Origin: an uncultured Flavobacteriales bacterium
GTDB lineage: Bacteria; Bacteroidota; Bacteroidia; Flavobacteriales_G; Salibacteraceae
NCBI GenBank assembly: GCA_937121175.1
Contig: CAKZKD010000006.1
Location: 1 to 64,000, forward strand
Reading direction: 5' to 3'
DNA: 64,000 nucleotides
Both the position numbers and the translations under genes were made by a program. Shown piece by piece: positions 7,372 through 16,156 of the stretch. Below the pieces are notes generated by a model that was not told the origin of the DNA, ran no database searches, and was given only the letters and a program-made list of their open reading frames with translations. Every line of letters starts with the position of its first letter. The first letter of the stretch is position 1.

Positions 7372-8417
7372 AAAGATTAGGTGTTTTATCGATAGTAATA
7401 CTTTTGGTATTCGGGTGCAAAAAAGACAAACCCTTTTGGCCTCAATTTCCAGCACAAGAAGATGTAGTTTTAGATAGCTCCGCGACACACATTTTTATTC
7501 TTAACGAAGGCAATTTCACGTTCGAAAATGCTAGTATAACCGCACATGAAATTGAAACTGGAAATACGCGTCAGCAAGTGTTCGAGAAAGAAAACGGAAA
7601 ATCCCTTGGTGACGTAGCGCAATCCATGCTTGTGTCGGGTGATATTGGTTTCTTGGCTATCAATAATTCCAATCAAATAAAGAAAGTGAAACTTCCCTCG
7701 TTAAAAGAAATTACAACGAAAGCCGTTGAAACTCCTCGTTATTGTTTGCTTTCTAGCAAAGGTGAATTATGGGTTTCTTCGTTAAATGGTAAAGAGATAG
7801 TTGTGCTCGATACTGCTGATTTGTTGGTAGTTAGAACCGTAAAAACAACCAATTGGATAGAAGAAATGGAGGAGTCGGACAATCATATTTTTGCTTGTAA
7901 TGTAAAAGGCAATTCGGTTGATGTTTTTTCAGTTGTGGGAGCGTTTGTTCAAAGTATAGCTGTAGGCAAACAGCCGCAGAGTATTGTTGAAGATGAAAAT
8001 GGCTTTTTATGGGTGCTTTGCGACGGAGGATTTAATCCGAGAGATAGAGAAAACGCGACGTTGCATAAAATAGACCCTATTAAAAGAGCAGTTCTGTACA
8101 CCTACATTTTTGATGATATTGAGGCCTCACCAAGTCGATTGAATTATAACGCAAGTACAGGAAAACTCTACTTCATCAATCGTTCTGTTTTTGAGTTTAA
8201 TGTGCAAGGTGAAAAGGCCGAACCAACTGAATTATTCAAAATTGACGGCGCTAATTTTTATGGATTAGGGATAAATCAGTTAAACGACCAATTGATAGTT
8301 TGCGATGTCCGCGATTACGTGAAAAACGGAGTCGTTTATGTCCTTGACGAAACTGGAAAACAGTTAATCGAGTTTGAGGCGGGCGTTATTCCTCAAGAAG
8401 TCGTGGTTTACAAGTGA
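7368..8417 (+). CDS. BtuG-like surface lipoprotein, YncE/DUF5074-type beta-propeller
   Basis: 349 residues. A lipoprotein signal (VFGC, Cys17) is followed by KKDK and a predicted seven-bladed propeller of YncE/DUF5074 type, with blade-like repeats such as LWVSSLNGKEIVVLDT, IFACNVKGNSVDVFS and LWVLCDGGF. In Bacteroides, BtuG lipoproteins of this architecture cap BtuB and bind cobalamin very tightly; gene order (receptor then propeller lipoprotein, overlapping by ATGA) and riboswitch control match that arrangement. The BtuG assignment rests on fold and context, since the cobalamin-contacting residues were not checked. Confidence 0.82.
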   Translation: MKRLGVLSIVILLVFGCKKDKPFWPQFPAQEDVVLDSSATHIFILNEGNFTFENASITAHEIETGNTRQQVFEKENGKSLGDVAQSMLVSGDIGFLAINNSNQIKKVKLPSLKEITTKAVETPRYCLLSSKGELWVSSLNGKEIVVLDTADLLVVRTVKTTNWIEEMEESDNHIFACNVKGNSVDVFSVVGAFVQSIAVGKQPQSIVEDENGFLWVLCDGGFNPRDRENATLHKIDPIKRAVLYTYIFDDIEASPSRLNYNASTGKLYFINRSVFEFNVQGEKAEPTELFKIDGANFYGLGINQLNDQLIVCDVRDYVKNGVVYVLDETGKQLIEFEAGVIPQEVVVYK

Positions 8418-8505
8418 ATTAGTTTAACCTTTTGAAACGACAATTTCAACTGGTTAAACAATTCTAAACCTTTACACGCACTAAGTCTTAACGAAACAGA
8501 ATCCT

Positions 8506-8513
8506 TACTTTTG
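8506..8513 (+). promoter_or_regulatory. Probable -7 element of the thiolase gene
   Basis: TACTTTTG fits TAnnTTTG exactly and lies 20 bp before the thiolase start codon. No convincing TTG -33 box was found at the expected distance. Confidence 0.45.
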
Positions 8514-8533
8514 CAGGCTCAAAATCTAATAAT

Positions 8534-9709
8534 ATGAAAGAAGTATATATCGTATCAGCCGTACGAACGCCAATAGGAAGTTTTTTAGGAAGTTTAGCTT
8601 CTGTACCGGCACCAAAATTAGGTGCCGCTGCCATTAAAGGCGCTCTAGAAAAGGGTAAAGTTGACCCAAAAATTATCGATGAAGTATTTATGGGTAATGT
8701 AATGTCTGCGAACTTAGGTCAAGCACCTGCCAGGCAAGCTGCAATCTTCGCTGGATTAAGTAACGAGGTTCCTTGTACTACGGTAAACAAAGTATGTGCT
8801 TCAGGAATGAAGTCAATTGCCTTGGCTGCTCAGACCATTAAAGCTGGTGACAATGAAGTTGTTGTTGCAGGTGGAATGGAAAACATGAGTTCGGTTCCTC
8901 ACTATATGCAGGCCAGAAGTGCTGTAAAATTGGGTAATGTAAACATGATTGACGGTATGGTTAAAGATGGCCTTACTGACGTATATAACGATACGCATAT
9001 GGGCGTTTGTGCCGATATGTGTGCTAAGGAATATGGATTTTCAAGAGAAGACCAAGATAACTTCGCAATTGAATCGTACAATCGTTCAGCTGCTGCTTGG
9101 GAAGCTGGAAAGTTCAGCGATGAAATTGTACCGGTAGAAATTCCACAAAGAAGGGGAGAGCCTATCGTATTTGCACAAGATGAAGAATATAAAAATGTAA
9201 GAATGGACAAAATTCCAGCATTGCGTCCTGCATTTCAGAAAGAGGGTACAGTAACAGCTGCAAATGCTTCTACATTAAATGACGGTGCATCTGCTTTGAT
9301 TTTGGCCAGCGGCGAAGCGGTTGAAAAATACGGGTTGACTCCATTGGCAAAAATTACTTCTTATGCTGATGCTGCTCATGCACCAGAATGGTTTACAACT
9401 GCACCTTCAAAGGCAGTTCCAGTTGCACTAGGAAAAGCGGGTTTAAAAGCTGCCGATGTTGATTACTGGGAGCTTAACGAAGCTTTCTCAGTTGTGGGAA
9501 TGGCAAATACCAAAGAATTGGGACTTGACCCTTCTAAAGTTGACGTAAACGGTGGAGCGGTTTCTTTAGGTCATCCACTCGGCAATTCTGGTTCTAGAAT
9601 CATTGTAACCCTGATCAATGTACTGAAACAAAATAACGGTAAGTATGGCGGGGCCGGTATTTGCAACGGTGGAGGTGGAGCCTCTGCTATGATTATAGAG
9701 AACGTATAG
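8534..9709 (+). CDS. Acetyl-CoA C-acetyltransferase (thiolase)
   Basis: 391 residues, full length for a type II (biosynthetic/acetoacetyl-CoA) thiolase. The acyl-accepting Cys88 lies in NKVCASGMKS, His347 in GHPLGNSGSR and the proton-transferring Cys377 in CNGGGGASAM. It interconverts two acetyl-CoA and acetoacetyl-CoA plus CoA in the cytoplasm, serving ketone-body, amino-acid or fatty-acid degradation or precursor supply. It is monocistronic, with a -7 box upstream and a strong terminator downstream. AtoB/ThlA-like enzymes and broader-range thiolases are hard to separate by eye, so no symbol is given. Confidence 0.93.
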   Translation: MKEVYIVSAVRTPIGSFLGSLASVPAPKLGAAAIKGALEKGKVDPKIIDEVFMGNVMSANLGQAPARQAAIFAGLSNEVPCTTVNKVCASGMKSIALAAQTIKAGDNEVVVAGGMENMSSVPHYMQARSAVKLGNVNMIDGMVKDGLTDVYNDTHMGVCADMCAKEYGFSREDQDNFAIESYNRSAAAWEAGKFSDEIVPVEIPQRRGEPIVFAQDEEYKNVRMDKIPALRPAFQKEGTVTAANASTLNDGASALILASGEAVEKYGLTPLAKITSYADAAHAPEWFTTAPSKAVPVALGKAGLKAADVDYWELNEAFSVVGMANTKELGLDPSKVDVNGGAVSLGHPLGNSGSRIIVTLINVLKQNNGKYGGAGICNGGGGASAMIIENV

Positions 9710-9732
9710 TTTCAAGAGAAATATTTATACTT

Positions 9733-9776
9733 AAAGCCCTTTCCTGAGATTCAGATAAGGGCTTTTGGTTTTTAAT
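9733..9776 (+). terminator. Rho-independent terminator after the thiolase gene
   Basis: AAAGCCCTT (9733-9741) pairs perfectly with AAGGGCTTT (9757-9765) around a 15-nt loop and is followed by GGTTTTTAATTTTT. It starts 24 bp after the thiolase stop. Confidence 0.88.
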
Positions 9777-9839
9777 TTTTAGTGTATAAAAAACACATCT
9801 GTGCATTGAAACTTTCTATTTCTTTGAAAAAAATCACTC

Positions 9840-10889
9840 ATGTACACTCAAAGAAGATTTCCTTTTAAAAATTTGATACTCTGGACCAGACGAGAGCTCA
9901 TTTTCTTTTTTATAATCTCAATTGTTTTTACCCTATTGTACGAGGTTGTTGATGTTAAATGGTTACAGGTGCCATTAACTCCTGTAGGCCTTGTAGGTAC
10001 AGCAGTTGCTTTCATGATTGGTTTTCAGAACAATGCGGCCTATGACCGAATTTGGGAAGCCCGAAAAATTTGGGGCGGTATAGTTAACGCTTCGCGAACC
10101 TTGGTTATTAATGTTCGAGATAGCTTTTACTTGCATGATTCTAAAAACGGTAAGGACGAATCGGAAATAACTCAAATCATAGCGCACAGACATGTGGCAT
10201 GGTTAACCGCACTCAGATATGCGATGCGTACTAAGAAACCTTGGGAAGCTTCTTACCAGAAAATTCACAAGCAAAAGCATTTTGAATACCATATTCCAGA
10301 GTTTGAGGTTGAATTGGAGGATGAATTAAAACAACATTTATCGGTAGAAGAATTGAATCACGTAATGACTCAAGACCATAAACCCAATGCTATTATTTCA
10401 TTACAATCTAAGCACCTTAGAAAACTGACCGATGAGGGCAAAATTTGGGATTTTAGCTATTTGAACATGCAGCAGATTCTGCAAGAGTTAACAACGCTAC
10501 AGGGTAAGTCGGAGAGAATAAAAAACTTTCCGTACCCTAAGCAATACGGTAGCATTGGTTATCATTTTGTGCATTTGTTTATGTGGTTGTTACCGATGGC
10601 CATCATTCCTTCGTTTGCAAGTATGGGTATAACTGTAGCAGAAACAAATCCATTGGTCGGAAAGTTTTTTGTGTGGTTCAATATTCCTTTTACTGCATTG
10701 GTAATTTGGGTTTTTAATACCATGCTCCGTGTTGGATTGGCGGGTGAAAACCCATTTGAAGGTTCTCCGAACGATGTTCCTATATCAAATATTTCGAGGG
10801 GAATTACACGCGATATTTTGCAATTAGCAGAGGAGGAGCCTGGTAAAATTCCACCTGCGTTCGAAAACAAAAGTGACGTTCAGATGTAG
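9840..10889 (+). CDS. Bestrophin family membrane channel protein
   Basis: 349 residues with bestrophin (RFP-TM/YneE) hallmarks: two N-terminal membrane helices, then GFQNNAAYDRIWEARKIWGGIVNASR, and two further helices near 240-300 (LFMWLLPMAIIPSFAS, FNIPFTALVIWVFNTM), followed by AGENPFEGSPNDVP. Bacterial homologues form pentameric ion channels in the inner membrane; some are cation-selective, unlike the animal anion channels. A shorter paralogue lies at 31826-32737. The gene converges on the LytTR regulator with a 9-bp gap. Confidence 0.9.
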   Translation: MYTQRRFPFKNLILWTRRELIFFFIISIVFTLLYEVVDVKWLQVPLTPVGLVGTAVAFMIGFQNNAAYDRIWEARKIWGGIVNASRTLVINVRDSFYLHDSKNGKDESEITQIIAHRHVAWLTALRYAMRTKKPWEASYQKIHKQKHFEYHIPEFEVELEDELKQHLSVEELNHVMTQDHKPNAIISLQSKHLRKLTDEGKIWDFSYLNMQQILQELTTLQGKSERIKNFPYPKQYGSIGYHFVHLFMWLLPMAIIPSFASMGITVAETNPLVGKFFVWFNIPFTALVIWVFNTMLRVGLAGENPFEGSPNDVPISNISRGITRDILQLAEEEPGKIPPAFENKSDVQM

Positions 10890-10898
10890 GTTGGATTG

Positions 10899-11579
10899 TT
10901 AAATTAAAAATTTGCTCTTACGTTGGAAATGAGTTTTATAAGAGTCTGAAATTTTAAAAGACAACCCGTTTATCCAAACAAAGTTATTCTGAGCAATTTT
11001 ATCGACTTTTTTTAGGTTTATCATGTGAGACTTGTGAATTCTAATTAAATCCGAAGTACCGAGCATGATCTCAATCTCCCCAAAAGTAAGTAGGGTCATC
11101 ACTTTTTTATCTTCAGCGTGAATTCTTCGATAATCGCCCATGCCTTCAATGAACAAGATTTCATGAACAGGAAGAACTATTTTATTTCTGCCTTCAGGGA
11201 CAGTTATTGTTTTAGGAGTTTTTTTCGATACTGCCGACTGTATTTTAGTGATACTTTCACGAAACCGCTCAAAAGAGTAGGGTTTCAACAAATAATCCAC
11301 CACATTTAGGTCAAAACCTTTAACGGCATACTCACTAAATGCGGTGGAAATCACAAACTGAGTTTTATAGTGTGTTGCTTGAATTATTTCGATACCTGAC
11401 ATCTCATTCATTTCTATGTCGATAAAGCAAACGTTAACTTCATTTACTTTAAGATAGCTCAACCCCTTATCAGCGTTGATAAAACAAGCAAGTAGTTCCA
11501 ATTCAGGGCACTTAAGCGCAAATTGTTCAATTCGTTCTAGTGCCAGTGGCTCGTCTTCTATGATGATACATTTAATCAT
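10899..11579 (-). CDS. LytTR-family response regulator
   Basis: 226 residues: a receiver domain with acidic pocket IIIEDEP, phospho-acceptor Asp54 (CFIDIEMNEMSG) and switch Lys in DYLLKPY, then a LytTR DNA-binding domain (about 125-226; FIEGMGDYRRIHAEDKK, LIRIHKSHMINLKKVDKI). It starts directly after the stop of the histidine kinase at 11580-12608, so the two form one operon and a cognate pair. LytTR proteins bind direct repeats and usually control surface or extracellular functions. The target genes are not evident. Confidence 0.92.
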   Translation of the reverse strand: MIKCIIIEDEPLALERIEQFALKCPELELLACFINADKGLSYLKVNEVNVCFIDIEMNEMSGIEIIQATHYKTQFVISTAFSEYAVKGFDLNVVDYLLKPYSFERFRESITKIQSAVSKKTPKTITVPEGRNKIVLPVHEILFIEGMGDYRRIHAEDKKVMTLLTFGEIEIMLGTSDLIRIHKSHMINLKKVDKIAQNNFVWINGLSFKISDSYKTHFQRKSKFLI

Positions 11580-12608
11580 TTATAATTCAATTTTTAAGGT
11601 CACAGAATATTGGCGTTTTGAATTGTCAATAACTAAAGAATGTCGATTCGGGTACAATGAATTCAATCTGTTTTTGATAAGTTCATTTCCAATTTTGAAA
11701 TTGCCAAAAGTGTCGTTGTTCTGTTCATCATTTACAGCGTTTTTACAGATGAATAATAGTTCGTTTGAATTTGATTCTAGATTTATCTCAATTGCATTTT
11801 GTTTATGAAAGTTTTGCACATGTTTAACGGCATTTTCCACAAAGGGAATGAGCAAGTTTTTAGCAATTAGAACTCGTACATCTTCAACATGAAAGTTAGT
11901 CTTAATCGCACTAGCGGTAGTAGTTCTGATTAATTGTAAATCAATATATTTTATAAGGTAGTTGACTTCTTCTTTTAATTCTATTTGGTCATTTTCGTCT
12001 AGTAAAAATCGTAATATTCCCGATAGTTTTAATAAGTATTCACTGGCTTTTGACGGAGCTTTTTCGATTAGTATTTCTATGTTATTTATTGAATTGAATA
12101 AGAAGTGTGGGTTTGTTTTTGCGTTCAGTAATTGTTGTTCAAGAGCAATATTTTGATGTTGAATCTTGAGTTTTTCATTCAATTGCTTTCGCCAGTATAA
12201 AAAACCTGCTAGTACCCAGCCTAACATGAGTTGAAAACAACATAAAAAAGCTACGAAAATTAGCTTAAGCACTAAGTCGAGTGTAGAAGGGCCAAAGGAA
12301 AATTCGAAAGAAGTAAAAACAGCATGAAGCAATAATCCAAGTACGGGTGTAATAATAACCACAACAATAGAAAAGAGGAAGGCTGATTTGTTTTTTCCAC
12401 GTAATATGAATTTAGGAAAAACCCATTGGTTCATAGTGTAAAAGGAAAGTACTGCCGGAAAAAGTAAAACGCTGCAGAGTGCAGGAATTAATACGGCTAA
12501 ATTTGGGATGCCTTTCGCATTTGCTAACGTGAGGAACAGGACACATATTACTGCCATTGAACCAATCCAATAGGTACAGTGTATTAGGACTTGAAATGTA
12601 TTTTTCAT
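11580..12608 (-). CDS. LytS-like sensor histidine kinase (HisK_5TM-less, His_kinase family)
   Basis: 342 residues. Four predicted membrane helices lie in the first 140 residues (around 13-30, 37-57, 78-97 and 113-138), then a coiled coil and the His_kinase motif TNPHFLFNSINNIE with His168, followed by a GHKL ATPase domain (FVENAVKHV as the N-box, FICKNAVN, IGNELIKNRL). There is no extracytoplasmic sensor domain beyond the loops, so the signal is probably membrane-linked. It is immediately followed by its LytTR partner with no gap. Confidence 0.9.
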   Translation of the reverse strand: MKNTFQVLIHCTYWIGSMAVICVLFLTLANAKGIPNLAVLIPALCSVLLFPAVLSFYTMNQWVFPKFILRGKNKSAFLFSIVVVIITPVLGLLLHAVFTSFEFSFGPSTLDLVLKLIFVAFLCCFQLMLGWVLAGFLYWRKQLNEKLKIQHQNIALEQQLLNAKTNPHFLFNSINNIEILIEKAPSKASEYLLKLSGILRFLLDENDQIELKEEVNYLIKYIDLQLIRTTTASAIKTNFHVEDVRVLIAKNLLIPFVENAVKHVQNFHKQNAIEINLESNSNELLFICKNAVNDEQNNDTFGNFKIGNELIKNRLNSLYPNRHSLVIDNSKRQYSVTLKIEL

Positions 12609-12746
12609 AATTCGATTTTTAAAAGTTGATTCAAATGTGAATTAGACTTTCGTCTTTTTCAAAAAACAATCTGCAAAATCGAACTTTAATTCTGTGAATC
12701 GTATGGCGATTAAAAAATTGGTAAGAAGTTAGGTAGGATGTACCAA

Positions 12747-14108
12747 TTATGACAGTGGAATCTTCAATTCGAAACTGCTGCCAATTCCTATTTCCGATTC
12801 TACCGAAATGTCAATGTTTAAGTGCCTGGCCATTTTTTTAGACATGTACATACCTAGTCCGGTGCCAAGCTCATTGTGAGTTCCATCCTTTGAGTCGTTG
12901 ACTTTTGCGAACAATTTTTGACACTCTTCTGGTGACATTCCTTTTCCTTGGTCTCTGATAAACAAACGCAGCGTGTTGGAGTCAACCTTTTCTGAGATTG
13001 ATATTTCGCCACCGCTTTGCGAATACTTAATACTATTTGCAAGTATGTTTCTAATAATAATACTGAGCATATTTCTGTCAGTTATTATTGTTCGTTCAGT
13101 ATCAACATTCATTTCTATTGAAATAGACTTGTCTTTAGTATGCGACCTAATGCCACTATTCACAATTTCTAAAACATCACTTAAAGCTGTTTCTGCAAAA
13201 TTTGGTTTAAATCCATCCATTTGAGATTTCGCCCAATTTGTAAGGCTATAAAGCAAATGCGTAATTGAGCTTATTTTAAGATTAGTTTCTTTGAAAATGT
13301 ACTTTAAATCCTTGTCGGATAGCAGTTCACTGTCCTTTAACTCGATGGAGGAGTTCAGATTGGTCAATGGTCCAGTTATATCATGTGAAATAACCGATAA
13401 AAGCTCTAATTTGGCTTTATCGGCTGCTTCCAATTCCTTGTTTAATTCTCGAACTTTTTGTAAGCGATAAAACCCAATTCTCAGTTCACGTTCGTCAAGA
13501 AATGCAATTCCGGTTGCAATACCAAAATTCAATAAAATATTCACTAGATTAATTTGGTAACCAGCTTCATTATAGACAAATGCACCACCGAACATAAAGA
13601 GTATCATTCCTGCATTGGTTAATAGAGATTTGTTGAACGAAAGACCAAGCCCAATGGCAACAGCAAAAATGAGCAAAGGAACAGTGTTGCCAAGTGCGTA
13701 AGGTGGTACAATTTTTACATGGTGCATGTACGCCTGTAAGAACAGAATACAAAAAGAACCTCCCATAGCCAAATAAGTACTTTTGCTTCTGATTTTCTTC
13801 ATGAACGTTAGCCCTGAGAGAGAAACAAGAATTAATCCTTGCAAAGCCCGGAAGAATATTGATCGCTCATCGTGTGTCAATTCATAATCTCTAAACAAAA
13901 GAGCGAAACAGTAGAAAGAACTAATAAATCCCGTAAAACGTAACGATTTTACACCGCGTTTCTCAACATAACTAGAAAATTGATTTTCGAGTACATTATC
14001 AAAGCGCTTTAATTTAATTCCCTTCAAGAATACTGGATTTTCGTAAAAATCAAAAGTAATGGATTTTGTCCCTGAAAATAGTCGTTCAGCGATAAGGCCA
14101 GTTTTCAA
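12747..14108 (-). CDS. Membrane sensor histidine kinase (HisKA-HATPase)
   Basis: 453 residues. Residues 55-210 contain about six predicted membrane helices; residues 225-450 form the kinase core, with H-box VISHDITGPL (His242), N-box NILANSIKYS, G1 IRDQGKGMS and G2 GTGLGMYMSKKMA. No response regulator is adjacent: the upstream gene at 14116 is an unrelated nuclease 7 bp away on the same strand. It may signal to an orphan regulator such as the receiver at 2302. The membrane part could sense a membrane or redox cue, but nothing in the sequence identifies the ligand. Confidence 0.88.
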   Translation of the reverse strand: MKTGLIAERLFSGTKSITFDFYENPVFLKGIKLKRFDNVLENQFSSYVEKRGVKSLRFTGFISSFYCFALLFRDYELTHDERSIFFRALQGLILVSLSGLTFMKKIRSKSTYLAMGGSFCILFLQAYMHHVKIVPPYALGNTVPLLIFAVAIGLGLSFNKSLLTNAGMILFMFGGAFVYNEAGYQINLVNILLNFGIATGIAFLDERELRIGFYRLQKVRELNKELEAADKAKLELLSVISHDITGPLTNLNSSIELKDSELLSDKDLKYIFKETNLKISSITHLLYSLTNWAKSQMDGFKPNFAETALSDVLEIVNSGIRSHTKDKSISIEMNVDTERTIITDRNMLSIIIRNILANSIKYSQSGGEISISEKVDSNTLRLFIRDQGKGMSPEECQKLFAKVNDSKDGTHNELGTGLGMYMSKKMARHLNIDISVESEIGIGSSFELKIPLS

Positions 14109-14115
14109 AGGTCGG

Positions 14116-15513
14116 TTACACTGGCAATTGTAGCCTTAAATTTTTCTCTCTATCGAATTCGATAATTTGTGTCAATTTTTTATTTCGTAAGAAATTACCA
14201 ATAATTCCTCTAGAATCCTTATCGTCTTGCATGGTTTCGATACTATCCAATAACTCAATTAAAGAAGGGGTTTCGTCGCTAGAAAACTCTCCTATCCCTA
14301 GGTATTGGCCGTTCTCAATAGCGATTGCATATTTTAATTGCGGTGTTCTGCCTTGCTCAATAATTAATAAATTTCTATTAAGAAATCGAAGCCTTTCAAT
14401 GGCATTTCCAACTTTTAAATTGTAAGCATCTGCTTCTTCTGCGCAAATTGCTGCACCCTCACATTGTTGCGTGCCATAAAACACGCAACCTCGATTGCAC
14501 TTTTGAATACCAACCATTCCACGACACAATCCATAATCAAGAGCTATTTTATCCAAGAAGTTTTTTGTTTCTGCCAGTGAAGAAAAAGTGGATATTGGAG
14601 AGTGATGTGTTTCCAGTTTTACTGGTTTGAGCAGGTGATAACCAAACAAATCAAATTCTTCAATAATTCCGAAGGGGAAGGAGTTGCGCTTGAGCGCAAC
14701 ATTGTATTTAGGTTTTAGGTTTTTAATTTCTTGTGATTCCTTTAATAGAGCAACTATTTCTGAATTGGTAATTTCGTAAGAAATATCAGCCACCTCGGCA
14801 TGCATTTTTATCGCTTTTTGGGTTTTGGGTTGGCGTAGATGATTGAAAAGTCGAGTGCGCAAATTGGTGCTTTTACCAACGTAAATCACATCTTTATCTG
14901 AATTGTAGAGGTAATAAATTCCAATTTTTTTTGGTAACTCGAGTACTTTTTCCGTGTCCAATTCTGGGTGCAAATATTTGGATAACTGAACCTCAGGTTT
15001 AAGTTTAAGTCCAAATTCAGGGTCCTTAGAATACAATAACTCAAACAACTTAACGGTAGCTTTTGCATCGCCGGCTGCCCGGTGACGACCATCCAAAATA
15101 ATTCCTAATTCTTTACATAATTTGCCAAGTGAGTAGGAGCGATGTCCGGGCAGTAATACTCGACTTTGCTTCACTGTACACATTTTTTTTCGTTGAAATT
15201 TGTACCCCAGCCGCTCAAATTCTACTTGAATAAAACCAAAATCAAAATTGACATTATGCGCTACAAAAACGCAGTCCTCTGTTATTCGAATTACCTCCTT
15301 AGCAATCTCAAAGAATCGAGGTGCTCCAGCTACCATTTGATTAGTAATACCTGTTAAACGACTTATTTCGGCGGGAATAGTTGTTTCTGGATTTACAAGG
15401 CTTACAAACTCATCAATTACCGATTTTCCATTGTGTTTGTAAATAGCAATTTCAGTGATTTTGCCACGATATTTACTGACCCCAGTTGTTTCAATGTCAA
15501 TTATACACCACAC
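14116..15513 (-). CDS. DEDDh exonuclease / GIY-YIG endonuclease fusion protein
   Basis: 465 residues. An N-terminal DnaQ-like exonuclease (1-165) carries motif I IIDIETTG (Asp6, Glu8), motif II HNVNFDF (Asp91) and motif III HRAAGD (His144, Asp149). It is followed by a GIY-YIG domain (about 197-280; GIYYLYN, IYVGKSTNLRTRLFNHLR) and a C-terminal region with CNRGCVFYGTQQC cysteines. The layout is that of the DnaQ-UvrC/Cho-like proteins, in which a UvrC-type nuclease is joined to a 3'-5' exonuclease, suggesting DNA repair. Catalytic residues of both halves appear intact. It lies just upstream of the histidine kinase on the same strand, probably by chance. Confidence 0.9.
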   Translation of the reverse strand: MWCIIDIETTGVSKYRGKITEIAIYKHNGKSVIDEFVSLVNPETTIPAEISRLTGITNQMVAGAPRFFEIAKEVIRITEDCVFVAHNVNFDFGFIQVEFERLGYKFQRKKMCTVKQSRVLLPGHRSYSLGKLCKELGIILDGRHRAAGDAKATVKLFELLYSKDPEFGLKLKPEVQLSKYLHPELDTEKVLELPKKIGIYYLYNSDKDVIYVGKSTNLRTRLFNHLRQPKTQKAIKMHAEVADISYEITNSEIVALLKESQEIKNLKPKYNVALKRNSFPFGIIEEFDLFGYHLLKPVKLETHHSPISTFSSLAETKNFLDKIALDYGLCRGMVGIQKCNRGCVFYGTQQCEGAAICAEEADAYNLKVGNAIERLRFLNRNLLIIEQGRTPQLKYAIAIENGQYLGIGEFSSDETPSLIELLDSIETMQDDKDSRGIIGNFLRNKKLTQIIEFDREKNLRLQLPV

Positions 15514-15639
15514 GATTCAAAGTTAACCTTGATTCAATTGGTTCGTACTCATTAATGAGTATTTATTCTATTCGTATTTTTTGTTGTAATAAGTGTCTGA
15601 AAAATCGTTAATTTCCATGCTTACTATCACGGTTACTTT

Positions 15640-16152
15640 ATGAGGTATAGGATACTGATTACCAGCGGCTTGCGACTATTTATTTTGTCGTTAATTTTAG
15701 CTTCTTTTACTGCCAATGCACAGGAAGCTCGTTTAGAGGTGCTTTCGGCTGCTGGAGAAAGTGTTGAAAAAGCGGGCTACTCTTTGTCTTACACACTCGG
15801 TGAAACAGTAACTCCAACTCAAGGAAACCGGTTTTATTTCGCAACTCAAGGATTTCACCAAATCAGCTTTCAGGCCGTGGTAATATGGGAGTATGATGAA
15901 GGCCAAATTGACATTTCAGTATATCCAAACCCATACGTAAGAGGCCTTACCGTTGCTCTTCCTTCAAATGAAACTTTTGGGGACTACAGCTTTTCAGTTT
16001 ATGATTTAACCTTTAAATCAGTAGCGAATGGAGAGTTACTTTCAAATAAAAATCAATTGGAATTAGATCAATTACCAGCCGGAACTTATCTACTCAATAT
16101 TGCCAAAGAAAACAGACTTATAAAAACTTTTAGAATCGTCAAATCACACTAA
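15640..16152 (+). CDS. Small secreted protein with T9SS sorting domain
   Basis: 170 residues: signal peptide (about 1-27, ending ANAQ), a short strand-rich domain with YSLSYTLGET and FYFATQGFHQ, and a type A sorting domain (VYPNPYVRGL ... LPAGTYLLNIAKENRLIKTFRIV). This mini-protein type often sits just before large tail-fibre-like adhesin genes in Bacteroidota and may be a surface-attached partner or helper. It ends 4 bp before the 2252-residue adhesin, so the two are almost certainly co-transcribed. Function unknown. Confidence 0.85.
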   Translation: MRYRILITSGLRLFILSLILASFTANAQEARLEVLSAAGESVEKAGYSLSYTLGETVTPTQGNRFYFATQGFHQISFQAVVIWEYDEGQIDISVYPNPYVRGLTVALPSNETFGDYSFSVYDLTFKSVANGELLSNKNQLELDQLPAGTYLLNIAKENRLIKTFRIVKSH

Positions 16153-16156
16153 CATT

